Notes: generated from the sequence alone by a model not told the origin. A DNA stretch of 64,000 nucleotides from Streptomyces sp. NBC_00878 (GCF_026341515.1 NZ_JAPEOK010000001.1:9424001-9488000), one strand, 5' to 3'. Numbered from the stretch's first letter, positions 27,774 through 36,469 are shown. Made by a program: numbers and translations.

Positions 27774-27917
27774 GGCGTGCACGCCTCCTCCGTCGCCGCC
27801 CTGGACGCGATTGAGACCAAGTACGCCCAGCGCAGCAAGACCGTCGAGATCATCGGCCTCAACGACCCCAGCGCCGACCTCCACGGCAAGCTCACCGGCG
27901 AACTCGCCAGCCACTGA
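27774..27917 (+). pseudogene. C-terminal STAS fragment of a SulP anion transporter
   Basis: The plus strand reads GVHASSVAALDAIETKYAQR, SKTVEIIGLNDPSADLHGKL and TGELASH, then a stop. This is the end of the cytoplasmic STAS domain of SulP-type sulfate/bicarbonate transporters. All membrane helices are missing and the preceding sequence is unrelated. Confidence 0.75.
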
Positions 27918-28282
27918 ACTCACCACGATGATGGCCGCCTCGGAAGCGTCGGCTCGCCTCTGGCCGCCATCAATGTGTCCGGTGCCGGAACATGGGCACG
28001 CCCGAGGGGCGGGGGCCGGTCAGCGTCGAGGCAAGGCCGGATCACCGGGTGCGTGCTGGGCTGCCGCCACTGCTCATTCTCTGGCTCTAGGACCTGCACG
28101 ACGCGGGCGAAGTGCTGGACCAGGGGTGTCCGTTGCGCAGGCGGGGAGCGTGAGCTGGGCCTGTTGGCCCGCACTCGGATGCCGCCGCCGGGTGCCGATC
28201 GACCGCCGGAGGGCGTGCACGTAGTAGAGGAAGCGCAAGGTCCAGCCCGGACGGGACAGGTAGACACTTCCGAGTCCTATTA
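27918..28282. other. intergenic region, no gene seen
   Basis: Between the SulP fragment and the left end of the IS5-type element. Open frames on both strands are Arg/Pro-rich shadows with no recognisable motif. Confidence 0.4.
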
Positions 28283-29381
28283 GAGGGCGTTTGAAGTGGG
28301 CAGATTGCCGTTTACGTCCTAGTGCGTTCCTCGCCAGGTGGGTGCCGTCTCGTCCGTTATGCGCCTGGCGAGGTTGTCGATCGAGGCGATGTGGATCATG
28401 GCCTCGGAGCTGGCGGTGAGGGTTTCGTAGTCGCGGGCGAGACGGCGGTGCATCATGATCCAACCGATACTCCGCTCTACCACCCAGCGCCTTTTCACGA
28501 CCTGAAAGCCGCGGGTCTCCGGATTCCGGTTGACGACTTCGACGTCGATTCCGAGGGTGGCGCCGTGCTCGACGACGGCATTCTTGAAGCCGGTGTCGAC
28601 CCAGCTCTTGGAGATGGTCGGATACGTCTCCTTCGCCTGGTCGAGGAGGCGGATTCCCAGGGCGTTTTCCGACAGGCCAGCGGCGGCGACGGTCACGGCG
28701 AGGATGAGGCCGATCGTGTCCGTGAGGATGCCGCGCTTTCGGCCGACGATCTTCTTCGCGGCGTCCGTTCCCTGGCTGGTCAGGGGCACGTTGGTGGAAG
28801 TCTTCACGCTCTGGGTGTCGATCACGGATGCGGTCGGCTTGGGCTAGCGCCCCTCTTTCACGCGCGCCAGTCCGGTCAGGTCATAGTTGAGCTGGGCGAA
28901 GATTCCCTCGTCGCGCCAGGCGGCGTAGTAGGCGTAAACGGTGCCGTGGTTCGGGAAGTCGTGCGGGAGATATTTCCAGGGGATTCCGGTGCGGTTCACG
29001 TAGGGGATCGCGTTGAAGACGTCCCGTAAATCGACCTTGGCCGGCTGTCCGGTTGGTCTGCGGTCGAGTCGGGCCTTTCTCCAGGCCGCCAACGTCGGCT
29101 CGATCAGGGCCCATCGGGCGTCGGACAGGTCGCTGGGGTACGGCTTGCGCTCGCTCACGGCGTAGCGTGATCACGGGCGAGGCGGAGGGCTCGGTTCCGC
29201 TGTTCATTGGGCGATTCCGCGGCAACTTCAAACCAGACGGACTTCCAGGTATAGAAGTGAACGAGATGGATGGCCGAGCATCCGCCCTGGGTAGCGCCAT
29301 TCATCGTCTATAGGATGAAGACCCTCAAAGCAGGGCAGTGGCGAGAGCCGCATATAGGGCTTGACCTGTATAAACGCCCTC
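28283..29381 (-). mobile_element. IS5-family insertion sequence
   Basis: Ends are marked by 10-bp inverted repeats: GAGGGCGTTT at 28283-28292 and AAACGCCCTC at 29372-29381. Each is flanked by TA, which fits the TA target duplication of the IS427/IS5 group. The transposase gene inside is on the minus strand and broken by a stop. The right ~220 bases between transposase start and right end are non-coding, longer than usual, so the right boundary is less sure. Confidence 0.65.
28319..29158 (-). pseudogene. IS5-type DDE transposase with in-frame stop
   Basis: The first part reads SDLSDARWALIEPTLAAW and GIPWKYLPHDFPNHGTVYAY, the IS5 N-terminal domain. The second reads VIDTQSVKTSTNVP, the first catalytic Asp region, and KRRWVVERSIGWIMMHRRLA, the region of the catalytic Glu. 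The two parts are in the same frame, separated only by a TAG at 28844-28846 (EGR-stop-PKPTAS). A full-length enzyme needs readthrough, so it is likely inactive. GTG start at 29158. Confidence 0.85.
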
Positions 29382-29459
29382 TAAGAGGTACACCGGCATC
29401 AGTCTGCGTCTTATCGATGTCCCTGTCGAGTCTCGTACGTGTACCGATGAGTTACCTCG

Positions 29460-29588
29460 GCGTGCTTCCTTGGCCAGCCGGTTCCGCTGGTTCTCCTCAC
29501 GCCGCTGGGCCTTCAGCGCCTTCCTCGCCGCGGCCTCCTCCATCTGCTTCGCCCGCACCCGCTGCACGTTCCGCACACGCCGCGGTGT
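29460..29588 (-). other. charged coiled-coil-like gene fragment
   Basis: One minus frame reads VRNVQRVRAKQMEEAAARKA then LKAQRREENQRNRLAKEARR, a highly charged helix. No start, stop or family is clear. It abuts the PIN gene on the other strand and may be a remnant of a plasmid- or phage-type gene. Chance shadow coding cannot be excluded. Confidence 0.25.
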
Positions 29589-30208
29589 GTGTACCTCTAC
29601 CGGCACGACGAGGCGGACGACAGGTGGGTCAACACGAACCTGCCGGTCCCCGACCCGGCGGGGCAGGAGGCAGTCGCCCAGGTCACCTATCTGAAGTCGG
29701 TTGCGGACCAGGTCAGGCAGCTGGAAGCGCTGTCCGGGCGGCCCGGCCGCGTGCACGTGTACGACACCAACAGCCTGATGCACTACCAGCCGCCGGAGGC
29801 GATCGGCTGGCCCGCGGTCGTGAAGGGGCGGGTGGTGCGGCTTGTGGTTCCCCTGGTGGTCGTCGACGTGCGCGACCGCAAGCAGCACGAAGGCTCGAAG
29901 GAGATGGCGCAGCCGCCCGGCGGGCCCTGCGCGCGCTGGGCGGGGTGCTTGACGGTACACAGCCTGGTGCGGCCGCGTCGGTGCCCGGCCGCCCGGGCGT
30001 GAGTATCGAGATCCTGCTGGACGAGGCCGGACACCGCCGTGAGGCCGGCGCGGATGACGAGATCATCGAGCGAAGCGTGCTGCTGGCACAGATCACAGGC
30101 GGTCCGGCCACCGTGGTCACGGCGGGCACCGGCATGCGCCTGCGCGCGCAGGCCGCAGGGCTCCATGCTGTGAGGCTCCCCGAGAAGTGCCGCAAGGACC
30201 AGGGGTAG
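29589..30208 (+). pseudogene. PIN-domain protein, frameshifted
   Basis: The first frame reads VYLYRHDEADDRWVNTNLPV, then the PIN core VHVYDTNSLMHYQPPEAIGW with acidic residue D and RLVVPLVVVDVRDRKQHEGS. After KEM near 29907 one extra or missing base shifts the frame, and the next frame gives RRALRALGGVLDGTQPGAAA, the acidic NADDEI-like stretch ADDEIIERSVLLAQITGG, and VVTAGTGMRLRAQAAGL. Correcting one base gives an intact PIN nuclease fold (T-D-N, ADDEI, TAGTGM; the last usually T-D/G). The 5' part before 29589 is also missing or unclear. Confidence 0.75.
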
Positions 30209-30540
30209 TTGGCCACTGCGTCCGGTGCTCCGGGCCGGCGTCAGGCATGCGGGCCGCCATCGCCAGTGCCGCCATGGCCCGGCAACGCTTACGCTCGGAA
30301 TAACTCGCCTCGAAATAAAATTGCGAAACGAATGTCAAAGCTTAATTCGCGCCATGGGAATTCTTGAAATCGCCTCACCGAGTTAAATCGGACACTCCCT
30401 ATGCTGCACAACGCCCTGACCTGCAAAAACTCTCTCCACCATCCTTCTTGTGGGAACGGGTTGACGCCACCCCGCGCCGCATCTTCTAATTTCCTAACGT
30501 TGCGCTGCATTTCCCGACGAATTCTTTTCAGAGGACAGTC
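30209..30540. other. AT-richer intergenic region with a promoter
   Basis: Markedly lower GC than the neighbours between about 30295 and 30540 (runs such as GAAATAAAATTGCGAAACG). No gene. A good promoter lies at 30461-30490 before the next gene. The base composition suggests foreign origin. Confidence 0.5.
30461..30490 (+). promoter_or_regulatory. sigma-70-type promoter
   Basis: TTGACG (30461-30466) and TCTAAT (30485-30490) with an 18-base spacer, the closest match to the vegetative consensus in this part of the window. The start codon of the next gene is 51 bases downstream, after TTTTCAGAGGACAGTC. Confidence 0.55.
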
Positions 30541-30918
30541 ATGCCTGTTGACCCTCGCGTACCGCTTGCCGTGGACGACATCCGCGGTCGCCTTGCGAAC
30601 ACCGATTCGACCGTCCTGGCCCGCCGCGAGCTGACGAAGATCTGGCGCAGTGCCGAGGGACGGTGTCTCATCGAGTCCTGGAAGAACGAGGGCTTCCTGA
30701 CCGGCGAGGCTGAGCAGCCGAACCGAGCCGGGCACGATCTGGTGGCCGAGTACATGAAGTCTCAGCGGGTTCGCTTGAGCAAGGGGCAGGCCATGGAACT
30801 GCAACTCGCGCTGGAAGAGGCTGGTATCCACTGCGAGCCCGCCCTGGGGCGTCTGGCCTCCATGACGGCCGTGGTGCGCATCTACCGGAAGTGGCGCGCC
30901 CCCAACAGCGCTGCGTGA
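30541..30918 (+). CDS. hypothetical protein, 125 residues
   Basis: ATG with CAGAGGACAGTC upstream (AGAGGA as RBS). Mostly helical, charged, no signal or membrane helix: residues 20-40 STVLARRELTKIWRSAEGRC, residues 75-95 SKGQAMELQLALEEAGIHC. No family recognised. It leads a group of three small genes with a distinct low-GC promoter, which suggests an acquired cluster, perhaps phage- or plasmid-related. Confidence 0.65.
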   Translation: MPVDPRVPLAVDDIRGRLANTDSTVLARRELTKIWRSAEGRCLIESWKNEGFLTGEAEQPNRAGHDLVAEYMKSQRVRLSKGQAMELQLALEEAGIHCEPALGRLASMTAVVRIYRKWRAPNSAA

Positions 30919-31100
30919 AGATCGCCAGCTTCGCGAGCCCGGGACCTTGGCCGCCCCGAGTCGAGTGGCGAAGGCCCCCGCGAGGTTTTTCCCGGTCCAC
31001 GGCGGAAGGCGTGGATGAATTGCCGTGCAGGTCCCGCGGAATCCGTGGGTCTGTGCTGCCGGGACGGCCGACAGGAAGCCTTTCCGGAAAGGCCTCTCAC

Positions 31101-31265
31101 ATGATCGACCCGTACTCAGGCGACGGCCCCCGCCTGCCCGCCCTGCTCCTGGCCGTCGCCGTTGGTCTCGCGGCCGCACAGAGCCAGGTTTGGGCGAGTG
31201 CTCTGGGAACAGCAACCGCCGTCTACTCCGTCCTCGCAGGCGGCAGCCAGGACAGGAGGAAGTGA
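31101..31265 (+). CDS. small hydrophobic protein, 54 residues
   Basis: ATG at 31101 preceded by GGAAAGGCCTCTCAC. One hydrophobic segment (LPALLLAVAVGLAAAQSQV, extending through ALGTATAVYSVLAGG), then QDRRK. It ends four bases before the next start, so the two are probably co-translated. No known family. Confidence 0.5.
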   Translation: MIDPYSGDGPRLPALLLAVAVGLAAAQSQVWASALGTATAVYSVLAGGSQDRRK

Positions 31266-31269
31266 AACC

Positions 31270-31620
31270 ATGGTCCGCACAAAACCCTCGGCCACCGTTC
31301 TCGCCTTGATCGCGGAGGTGGAGAAGCGCGGATGCACCGCCAACCCGTTCACGGTGGAGCGCTGGCGGAAGGAGGCGTGGCTGCCCAGGTCCCGGGACTG
31401 GCTTGTCCCCGGCTCGGCCGTGCTTCGGCCCGAGATCGTGCACCGCGCCGTGCAACTGGCGGCCCTCTCACGGCCAGGCCGAAGCATCGCATGGCGCGGC
31501 TGGGCGTTCGGCGACACCCCGGAGAGCACGCGGACTGCGGGCGGCGCTGGCCAAGACACTCCTGTGGCCCTTCGTGCGGGCAGACGTCGAGCAGGTCCCC
31601 ACCGGGACTGCGCGGGGTGA
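31270..31620 (+). CDS. hypothetical protein, likely frameshifted
   Basis: 116 residues as read, from ATG at 31270 (RBS AGGAGG at 31254-31259). The N-terminal half looks real: SATVLALIAEVEKRGCTANP and FTVERWRKEAWLPRSRDWLV resemble a small DNA-binding helix bundle. After DTPESTR (~31530) the annotated frame turns Gly/Arg-rich, whereas the next frame gives LRAALAKTLLWPFVRADVEQ, which is much more protein-like. A single-base shift near 31530 is suspected; the corrected product could run past 31700. Confidence 0.5.
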   Translation: MVRTKPSATVLALIAEVEKRGCTANPFTVERWRKEAWLPRSRDWLVPGSAVLRPEIVHRAVQLAALSRPGRSIAWRGWAFGDTPESTRTAGGAGQDTPVALRAGRRRAGPHRDCAG

Positions 31621-31836
31621 CCCGGGCCAAGAACCCCCGCACCAACCCGCCCCGCACCCGAGACCGACCGGCCCCTGCTACGTCAGCGCGAGGTGGTGGC
31701 TGGCTGCTGGCCTCCATCTGTCCAGCTGTGGGAGTGGAGTGGGAGACGAATGGGAGACGATCAAGCCGAGGGAGCTCGAATTGCCTCTAGAAATCTCTAG
31801 ATCAGGGGCATGGGTCTGTCGCTCGGAAGACCTCGC

Positions 31837-32712
31837 TCAGCCCGCCGACTCGGCCGCGTGCGGGCTCAGCGCGCCCATGCTGACCAGCACGATGATGACG
31901 ATGCCGAGCAGGATGCGGTAGTAGACGAACGGCATGAAACTCTTGGTCGTGATGAACTTCATGAACCAGGCGATAACGGCATAACCCACCACAAAGGCGA
32001 TGATCGTCGCGAAGACCGTGGGGCCCCACGAGACATGGCCGCCCTCGCTCGCGTCCTTCAGCTCGAAGGCGCCGGACGCGAGGACCGCCGGGATGGCGAG
32101 CAGGAACGAATAGCGGGCCGCGGCCTCGCGCGTGTAGCCCATGAGGAGGCCGCCGCTGATGGTGGCGCCGGAGCGGGAGACGCCGGGGACGAGGGCCATC
32201 GCCTGGCAGACGCCGAAGATCAGGCCGTCCTTCACGCTCAGCTCCTGGAGCGACTTGCGCTCCTTGGCGGCCCGGTGCTTCCCGCCCGTCTCGTCGCGCG
32301 CCGCGAGCCGGTCCGCTACGCCGAGAATGATGCCCATCACGATCAACGTCGTCGCCGTGATGCGCAGATCACGGAACGGCCCCTCGATCTGATCCTTGAG
32401 AGTGACGCCCAGCACACCGATCGGAATCGAGCCGATGATCACGAGCCAGCCCATCTGCGCGTCGTGATCGCTCCGCATCGCCTTGTTCGTGAGCGAGCGG
32501 AACCACGCCGAGATGATGCGGGCGATGTCCTTGCGGAAATAGATCAGTACCGCCGTCTCCGTGCCGATCTGGGTGATCGCGGTGAAGGCCGCCCCCGGGT
32601 CCTCCCAGCCCGCGAACGCCGCGGTCAGCCGCAGATGCGCGCTGGAGGAGACGGGCAGGAACTCGGTGAGCCCCTGGACGAGTCCGAGGATGAGGGATTC
32701 AAACCAAGACAT
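31837..32712 (-). CDS. uppP: undecaprenyl-diphosphatase UppP (BacA)
   Basis: 291 residues, eight or so helices. Catalytic and binding motifs: QGLTEFLPVSSSAHLRL near the N-terminus and GVSRSGATISGGLL at about residue 180. It recycles undecaprenyl diphosphate to the monophosphate carrier for cell-wall precursors and gives low-level bacitracin resistance. Single gene, divergent from the sugar-operon promoter. Streptomyces often carry several copies; this may be a paralog. Confidence 0.95.
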   Translation of the reverse strand: MSWFESLILGLVQGLTEFLPVSSSAHLRLTAAFAGWEDPGAAFTAITQIGTETAVLIYFRKDIARIISAWFRSLTNKAMRSDHDAQMGWLVIIGSIPIGVLGVTLKDQIEGPFRDLRITATTLIVMGIILGVADRLAARDETGGKHRAAKERKSLQELSVKDGLIFGVCQAMALVPGVSRSGATISGGLLMGYTREAAARYSFLLAIPAVLASGAFELKDASEGGHVSWGPTVFATIIAFVVGYAVIAWFMKFITTKSFMPFVYYRILLGIVIIVLVSMGALSPHAAESAG

Positions 32713-33042
32713 GAAGTACGTGATCCAAGTGCTGATGGCGGGTGCGGAGCGAATGGCCGGACGGACGTGCCGAGTTGCTGTCTGCGGTGATCAGGCGCGC
32801 CCGGGGCAGCGTAGCGCCCCCTGGGGACCGTGTGGCCACGGGGTGGCGAGGTCGGAGCCGCGGCCTCCTCGCCGAAGACCCCGCGACGGTGACCAGGGTG
32901 TTGACCCGCCGCGATCCCGCCGCTTACGTTTCCGCGAGGAGTGAAAGCGCTTGCTGTCCTCGATGGCCACCCTCGTGGTCACCGCGGAGGGCAGGCGTCC
33001 GCCAGAACCGCTGTCACGTCCGATGGAGTGCTGATCACGTCC
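32713..33042. other. divergent regulatory region
   Basis: 330 bases between uppP (minus) and the oxidoreductase operon (plus). It contains the promoter and operator at 32901-32954. A longer in-frame extension of the oxidoreductase exists but its first 34 residues have no conserved features. Confidence 0.5.
32901..32954 (+). promoter_or_regulatory. promoter with LacI/GalR-type operator
   Basis: -35 TTGACC (32901-32906), 18-base spacer, -10 TACGTT (32925-32930). Just downstream is GAAAGCGCTTGC (32943-32954), centred on AGCGCT. This closely matches the GAAAGCGCTTTC palindromes bound by LacI/GalR-family repressors. It sits at the transcription start, where it would block expression until an inducer sugar is present. 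No LacI gene is in the window. Confidence 0.65.
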
Positions 33043-34281
33043 ATGCGTACCTCACGCGACGCCACCACCAGCAAGACGACCGAGCACGAGGACATCGAGC
33101 ACGCGAGCAACCCGTACGAGAGCAGCCCGCGCGAAAGCCGGCCGGCGGGCCCATTCGACGGCCGCCGGATCAGGGCCGCCGTCATCGGCACCGGAGGCAT
33201 CGCCTCCGGCAGTCATCTGCCCGCGCTCGCCGCCCTCGCCGCCGAGGGCGAGGTGGAGATCGTCGCCGCGGTCGACATCGACGCCGACGCGGTGAAGCGC
33301 TTCTGCGCGGACGGCGGGGTCCCGCACGGCTACACCGACCTCGACCGGATGCTGGCGGAACAGCGTCCCGACCTCGTCTCCATCTGCACCCCGCCGACCC
33401 TGCACCGCGACCAGACCGTGGCAGCGCTGCGCGCCGGCGCCTGGGTGTGGTGCGAGAAGCCGCCCGTGCCGACCCTCGCCGACTTCGACGCCGTGGAGGC
33501 CGAGGAAGGGGTCGAGGGCGGTCCGTACGCCTCCATCGTCTTCCAGCACCGGTTCGGCTCGGGCGCCCGGCACGTACGCCGTCTGATCGCCGACAGGGCC
33601 ATGGGACGGCCCCTCGTGGCGCACTGCCAGACCACCTGGTACCGCGACGCGGCCTACTACGCCGTGCCCTGGCGCGGACAGTGGGAGACCGAGGGCGGCG
33701 GCCCCGCCATGGGGCACGGCATCCACCAGATGGACCTGCTGCTCGACCTGCTCGGGCCGTGGGCGGAGGTGCGAGCCATGGCCGGGCGTCTGGTGCACGA
33801 CGTACAGACCGAGGACGTCTCGACCGCGCTCGTACGCTTCGAGAGCGGCGCGCTCGCGACCGTGGTCAACAGCGTGCTCAGCCCCGACGAGGTCAGCCGG
33901 ATCCGCATCGACTGCGAGCACGCGACGGTCGAGCTCACCCATCTCTACGGACACAGCAACGACAACTGGCGCATCACCCCGGCACCGGACGCACCGGCCG
34001 AGTCCGTGGCGGCCTGGCAGGACTTCGGCGCCGACGTGCCGAGTTCGCACCTGGCCCAGCTGCGTGACCTGGTCGCTAGCATGCGCGCGGGCGAGCGGCC
34101 GCGCAGCAGCGGCGCCGACGGGCGCACCAGCCTGGAGCTGATCACCGCGCTCTACAAGTCGGCGTTCACGGACATCACGGTCCGCGCCGGCGGCATCGGA
34201 CCCGGCGACCCGTACTACACCGCCCTGCACGGCGGCGCGCCCGGCTGGGCACCCACGACGCACGAGGAGGCATCGGCATGA
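33043..34281 (+). CDS. Gfo/Idh/MocA-family NAD(P)-dependent oxidoreductase
   Basis: 412 residues from the ATG at 33043. A polar 40-residue start is followed by a Rossmann fold (RAAVIGTGGIASGSHLPALA) and the EKP motif WCEKPPVPTLADFD. The C-terminal domain includes the substrate histidine region GGPAMGHGIHQMDLLLDLLG. Family members oxidise or rearrange sugars and sugar acids. It overlaps the next gene (ATGA). With the PmoA-like and cupin genes it forms an operon under a LacI-type operator, so sugar-derivative catabolism is likely. Confidence 0.88.
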   Translation: MRTSRDATTSKTTEHEDIEHASNPYESSPRESRPAGPFDGRRIRAAVIGTGGIASGSHLPALAALAAEGEVEIVAAVDIDADAVKRFCADGGVPHGYTDLDRMLAEQRPDLVSICTPPTLHRDQTVAALRAGAWVWCEKPPVPTLADFDAVEAEEGVEGGPYASIVFQHRFGSGARHVRRLIADRAMGRPLVAHCQTTWYRDAAYYAVPWRGQWETEGGGPAMGHGIHQMDLLLDLLGPWAEVRAMAGRLVHDVQTEDVSTALVRFESGALATVVNSVLSPDEVSRIRIDCEHATVELTHLYGHSNDNWRITPAPDAPAESVAAWQDFGADVPSSHLAQLRDLVASMRAGERPRSSGADGRTSLELITALYKSAFTDITVRAGGIGPGDPYYTALHGGAPGWAPTTHEEASA

Positions 34282-35213
34282 CCGCACAGGACGGCCTGCG
34301 CATCGTCCACGCCCACGGCGACCGCATCACGATCACCGAACCCACCACCGGTGTCGACCTGTTGAGCTACGTGTACGGCCCCGAGTCGGCCTGGGAGGCC
34401 CCGAAGCCGTATCTGCACCCGCTCAGGACCCTGGCGGGCAACGTTGTCACGGACTACCGGCCCAACGACCACCGCTGGCACAAGGGCCTGCAGATGACCG
34501 CCTCGCATCTGTCGGGGTCGAATCTGTGGGGCGGCAACACATACGTTCACGGAGAGGGGTATCTCGAACTCCCTGAGCGTGTCGGGTCGATGGCGCATGT
34601 CGCGTTCGACGAGGTGCACGCCGACAGCGACCGCGTGGTCATCGCCGAGCGGCTCACCTGGCATCCCTACGACGGCACGCTGTGGGCGGACGAGGAGCGC
34701 CGGGTAGAGGTGCACGACGTGGACCCGGCGTCCGGTTCCTGGGCGCTGACCTGGAGGAGCTCCGTCACCAACCGCCGTGACGAGCCGCTGCTGTTCGGCA
34801 GTCCCACGACGGCCGGGCGGGAGATGGCCGGCTACACGGGCCTGTTCTGGCGCGGCCCGCGCGGCTTCCGGGACGGGCGGATCATCGGCCCCGACAGCGA
34901 GGGGCCGGACCTGATGGGGCAGCAGGCGCCCTGGCTCGCCTACTCCGCCGAGCACGACGTCGTCGACGGGTACGCGACGCTCGTCTTCGCGCACGCTCCC
35001 GAGAACGACCACACGGGCGAGGGCGGGGCCCACCCGGCCCACTGGTTCGTCCGCAACGAGCCGTTCGCGGCCGTCGCCCCCTCCTACGCCTTCTTCGACG
35101 AGCTGGAGCTCGCCCCCGGCGAGACCCTCACCCGCCGCTACCGCGTCGTCGTCGCGGACGGCGCCTGGGAGCGCGACGAGATCGCCAAGTACCTGGCGGT
35201 GCACCCGTGGTGA
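34278..35213 (+). CDS. PmoA/DUF6807-family protein
   Basis: 311 residues, no signal peptide. Family features: YLHPLRTLAGNVVTDYRPND, HRWHKGLQMTASHLSGSNLW with the conserved HxWH, and PSYAFFDELELAPGETL near the C-terminus, a galactose mutarotase-like beta sandwich. It is usually found next to Gfo/Idh/MocA oxidoreductases in sugar operons, as here. The reaction is not established. It overlaps both neighbours by 4 bases. Confidence 0.85.
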   Translation: MTAQDGLRIVHAHGDRITITEPTTGVDLLSYVYGPESAWEAPKPYLHPLRTLAGNVVTDYRPNDHRWHKGLQMTASHLSGSNLWGGNTYVHGEGYLELPERVGSMAHVAFDEVHADSDRVVIAERLTWHPYDGTLWADEERRVEVHDVDPASGSWALTWRSSVTNRRDEPLLFGSPTTAGREMAGYTGLFWRGPRGFRDGRIIGPDSEGPDLMGQQAPWLAYSAEHDVVDGYATLVFAHAPENDHTGEGGAHPAHWFVRNEPFAAVAPSYAFFDELELAPGETLTRRYRVVVADGAWERDEIAKYLAVHPW

Positions 35214-35929
35214 GCGCGGCCGAGGGCTTCGCGGGCCTCCCCGGCGGCGTCGCCGTCTCGCATCTGTCGGTCTACGACTGGCCCGCCGACGACGGGGTGT
35301 GCGGCGGAACTCCCCATCTGCACCTGACCTGTTCGGAGGCGTACGTCGTCACCGGCGGCCGGGGCGCGGTGCAGACCCTGACGACCTCCGGGTACGAGGT
35401 CACGCCGCTCGCGCCCGGCACGGTCGCCTGGTTCACGCCCGGCACGATCCACCGGCTGGTCAACGAGGACGATCTGCGCATCACCGTCCTCATGCAGAAC
35501 AGCGGGCTCCCGGAGGCCGGGGACGCGGTGCTCACCCTGCCGCCGAAGTACCTCACCGACCCGGAGACGTACGCCGCCGCGACCGTCATTCCGGTCGACG
35601 CGCCCGAGGAGGAGAAGGAGCGGTTCGCCCGCGCCCGGCGCGATCTCGCCCTGGAGGGCTACCGGGCCCTGCGCGAGGCGGACGGCCCGGAGCCGCTCGC
35701 CGCGTTCCACGAGGCCGCCGCCGCGCTGGTACGCCCCCGGCTCGCCGAGTGGCGTGAGCGGTGGCGGCGGGGTGCCGAGGCCGCGGCAGCGGCGACCGGG
35801 GAGCAGCTCGACCGGCTGGAGCGGGGGGACGCGTCCCACCTCGCCGATGCCTCCGTGCGGGCCGAGCAGCCTTCGGCGTACGGGAAGTTCGGGATGTGCG
35901 GGCGGCTCGACGTGTACCGGGGGACGTAG
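35210..35929 (+). CDS. cupin-domain protein
   Basis: 239 residues from the GTG at 35210, whose bases overlap the previous stop (GTGA); a GTG three bases earlier is equally possible. The cupin core has HLHLTCSEAYVVTGGRGAVQ (metal-ligand His and Glu) and TVAWFTPGTIHRLVNEDDLR (second His). The C-terminal third is helical (LRERWRRGAEAAAAATGEQ-like) and not conserved. Third gene of the sugar operon; perhaps an isomerase or sensor of the same pathway. Confidence 0.82.
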   Translation: MSAAEGFAGLPGGVAVSHLSVYDWPADDGVCGGTPHLHLTCSEAYVVTGGRGAVQTLTTSGYEVTPLAPGTVAWFTPGTIHRLVNEDDLRITVLMQNSGLPEAGDAVLTLPPKYLTDPETYAAATVIPVDAPEEEKERFARARRDLALEGYRALREADGPEPLAAFHEAAAALVRPRLAEWRERWRRGAEAAAAATGEQLDRLERGDASHLADASVRAEQPSAYGKFGMCGRLDVYRGT

Positions 35930-35972
35930 CACCGGCGTCGGCAGGGCTCGTGTAGCCGTGCCCGGACCACGC

Positions 35973-36458
35973 CTACGCCGCCGCGGGCCCTGTCGCCGTC
36001 CACCCCGGGGCCTGCGGGTGGGCCGTCAGGTCGTCGTGCCGGACCTTCTCGCCGCACTCGGCGCAGGTGACGACCGGGACCAGTTCGTGGCCGCCCGCGT
36101 GTCCGGGCCCGCCGACGTGTTCGAGCACCATGGGGCGATCGCCTTCGTTGAGATGGCGGTCGCCCCACGCCATGAGCGTGAGCAGCACGGGCTCCAGCTC
36201 CAGACCGGCCCGCGTGGGCCGGTACTCGAAGCGCCGCGGCTTCTCGCTGTAGGCGACCTTCTCCAGCACACCGGCGTCGACCAGCCGCTTCAGGCGGCTC
36301 GTCAGTACGTCGCGCGGGGCGCCGATGTTGCGGACCAGCTGGTCGAACCGCGTGGCGCCCAGGGACACCTCGCGCAGGACGAGCAGGGAGTACTTCTCGC
36401 CGACGAGTGCGAGGGTGTCGGCGATCGAGCAGGGGCGGGCGTCCTTCATGCGACCCAT
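35973..36458 (-). CDS. HxlR-family transcriptional regulator
   Basis: 161 residues. HxlR winged helix at residues 8-100: CSIADTLALVGEKYSLLVLR, FDQLVRNIGAPRDVLTSRLK, wing YSEKPRRFEYRPTRAGLEL. A C-terminal tail holds a CAECGEK pair of cysteines that could bind metal or act in redox sensing. A GGTTGG-N5-CCAACC palindrome lies upstream. It faces the cupin gene (convergent). Possible start also at 36449. Confidence 0.88.
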   Translation of the reverse strand: MGRMKDARPCSIADTLALVGEKYSLLVLREVSLGATRFDQLVRNIGAPRDVLTSRLKRLVDAGVLEKVAYSEKPRRFEYRPTRAGLELEPVLLTLMAWGDRHLNEGDRPMVLEHVGGPGHAGGHELVPVVTCAECGEKVRHDDLTAHPQAPGWTATGPAAA

Positions 36459-36469
36459 TCTAGGGGGTC

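Noticed and set aside
32941..33042. Extension of the oxidoreductase to position 32941
   Set aside because: It would begin inside the operator just after the -10 box, and the extra residues have no conserved features.
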